A stretch of 5,743 nt of DNA, from the NCBI GenBank assembly GCA_004556655.1, contig SFGF01000119.1:1-5743 (forward strand), read 5' to 3'. The position numbers were made by a program, and so were the translations under genes. The stretch is from Lachnospiraceae bacterium (GTDB lineage: Bacteria; Bacillota; Clostridia; Lachnospirales; Lachnospiraceae). Positions 5,234 to 5,743 of the stretch are shown here, one piece after another (position 1 is the first letter of the stretch; each line of letters opens with the position of its first letter). A model generated the notes under the pieces. That model worked only from the letters and a program-made list of their open reading frames with translations, did no database searches and was not told the DNA's origin.

Positions 5234-5743
5234 ATGTCTGCATATATTCAATTACTCAACAATTTAAAGCAGCTGGAACTCACTAAAATGATCGAGATTC
5301 TGCCTGCATATATGGATAGTGCTGTGGTGGAAAACAAGTCTGCCACAGATATACTTAACGAATTAGCTGAGGCTGAAATCAATTTCAGGGAAGAAAGGGC
5401 AAGGCAGATTAATCTGACAATATCACATTTCCCTTTCCTGAAGACACTGGATGATTTTGACTTCACATACCAGCCATCCATCAACAGAAATCAGATAATG
5501 GATCTTGCATCTTTGAGATTCATTCCGGAGAATGAAAACATACTTTTCATAGGAAGTTCCGGTGTTGGCAAAACCCATCTGGCCGTATCTATCGGCATGG
5601 AGTGTGCTTCAAGGCACTACTCAACTTACTTCATTCATTTCAATGACCTTATGGCAAAGTTCAAGTCAGCAGCCAAGGAAGGGCGAATAGAATCTGTTGT
5701 CAAACATTATGCTAAATACAAGGTTCTAATTATCGATGAAATC
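5234..5743 (+). CDS. istB: IS21-family helper ATPase IstB, C-terminus cut by window edge
   Basis: AAA+ ATPase related to DnaA/DnaC that selects target DNA and stimulates IstA. The window holds 170 codons, and full IstB proteins are around 250 residues. An N-terminal helical domain (about 1-80) is followed by Walker A GSSGVGKT at 107-114 and Walker B VLIIDE at 164-169, where the window ends; sensor and arginine-finger regions are therefore not visible. The gene starts 3 nt after the istA stop, with AGGAG (5221-5225) inside the last istA codons at an 8-nt spacing, so the two are translated from one message, probably with coupling. The frame is intact as far as it can be read. Confidence 0.94.
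   Translation, partial: MSAYIQLLNNLKQLELTKMIEILPAYMDSAVVENKSATDILNELAEAEINFREERARQINLTISHFPFLKTLDDFDFTYQPSINRNQIMDLASLRFIPENENILFIGSSGVGKTHLAVSIGMECASRHYSTYFIHFNDLMAKFKSAAKEGRIESVVKHYAKYKVLIIDEI

Larger units (their letters stand above)
3936..5743 (+). mobile_element. IS21-family insertion sequence, left part, right end outside window
   Basis: The element is identified by the istA-istB gene pair with the spacing typical of the family. The left end is placed at the TGT of 3936 because IS21 elements usually begin with TG and carry repeated motifs inside their ends, and two such repeats start here. IS21 elements are typically 2-2.5 kb, so the right end should lie a few hundred bases beyond the window. 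They duplicate roughly 4-8 bp of target; the left copy would be the bases just before 3936, but this cannot be confirmed here. Both genes are intact as far as seen, so the copy may be active. Confidence 0.85.

Noticed and set aside
5248..5484. Minus-strand open frame of 78 codons inside istB.
   Set aside because: It lies opposite a clear IstB reading frame, has no ribosome site support and resembles nothing known; it is a shadow of istB.

Overview
The window looks like chromosomal DNA of a low-to-moderate GC, Gram-positive Firmicute, most likely a gut clostridium of the Lachnospiraceae type. This is inferred from AT-rich intergenic DNA, strong AGGAGG-type ribosome binding sites, and the style of the kinase, regulator and transporter proteins. 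No species marker is present.

Positions 1-3745 hold four genes, all on the minus strand, in the order (5' to 3' on that strand) response regulator, histidine kinase, ABC ATPase, FtsX/MacB-type permease. The permease runs off the left edge. Regulator and kinase overlap by 13 bp, and ATPase and permease overlap by 8 bp, so they form two translationally coupled pairs. The 106-bp gap between the pairs holds a near-perfect 22-bp operator-like palindrome, a plausible promoter and a perfect 18-bp palindrome over its -10 region. The simplest reading is a self-contained sense-and-respond module. The kinase has one membrane helix and no extracellular domain, so it probably senses through a membrane partner such as the transporter. 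The regulator would then switch on the transporter pair, as in the peptide-antibiotic or cell-envelope stress modules of Firmicutes.

Positions 3746-3935 are intergenic. They carry an extended -10 promoter for the regulator-kinase pair and some short inverted repeats, but no gene.

From about 3936 to the right edge lies the left part of an IS21-family insertion sequence on the plus strand. It has two tandem left-end repeats, a transposase gene istA (complete, with DDE motif intact) and the first 170 codons of the helper ATPase gene istB. The right end is outside the window. A small hairpin covers the istA ribosome binding site and may protect the element from read-through transcription.

I see no wholly new system. 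The parts most worth a second look are the regulatory DNA between kinase and ATPase and the leader of istA.
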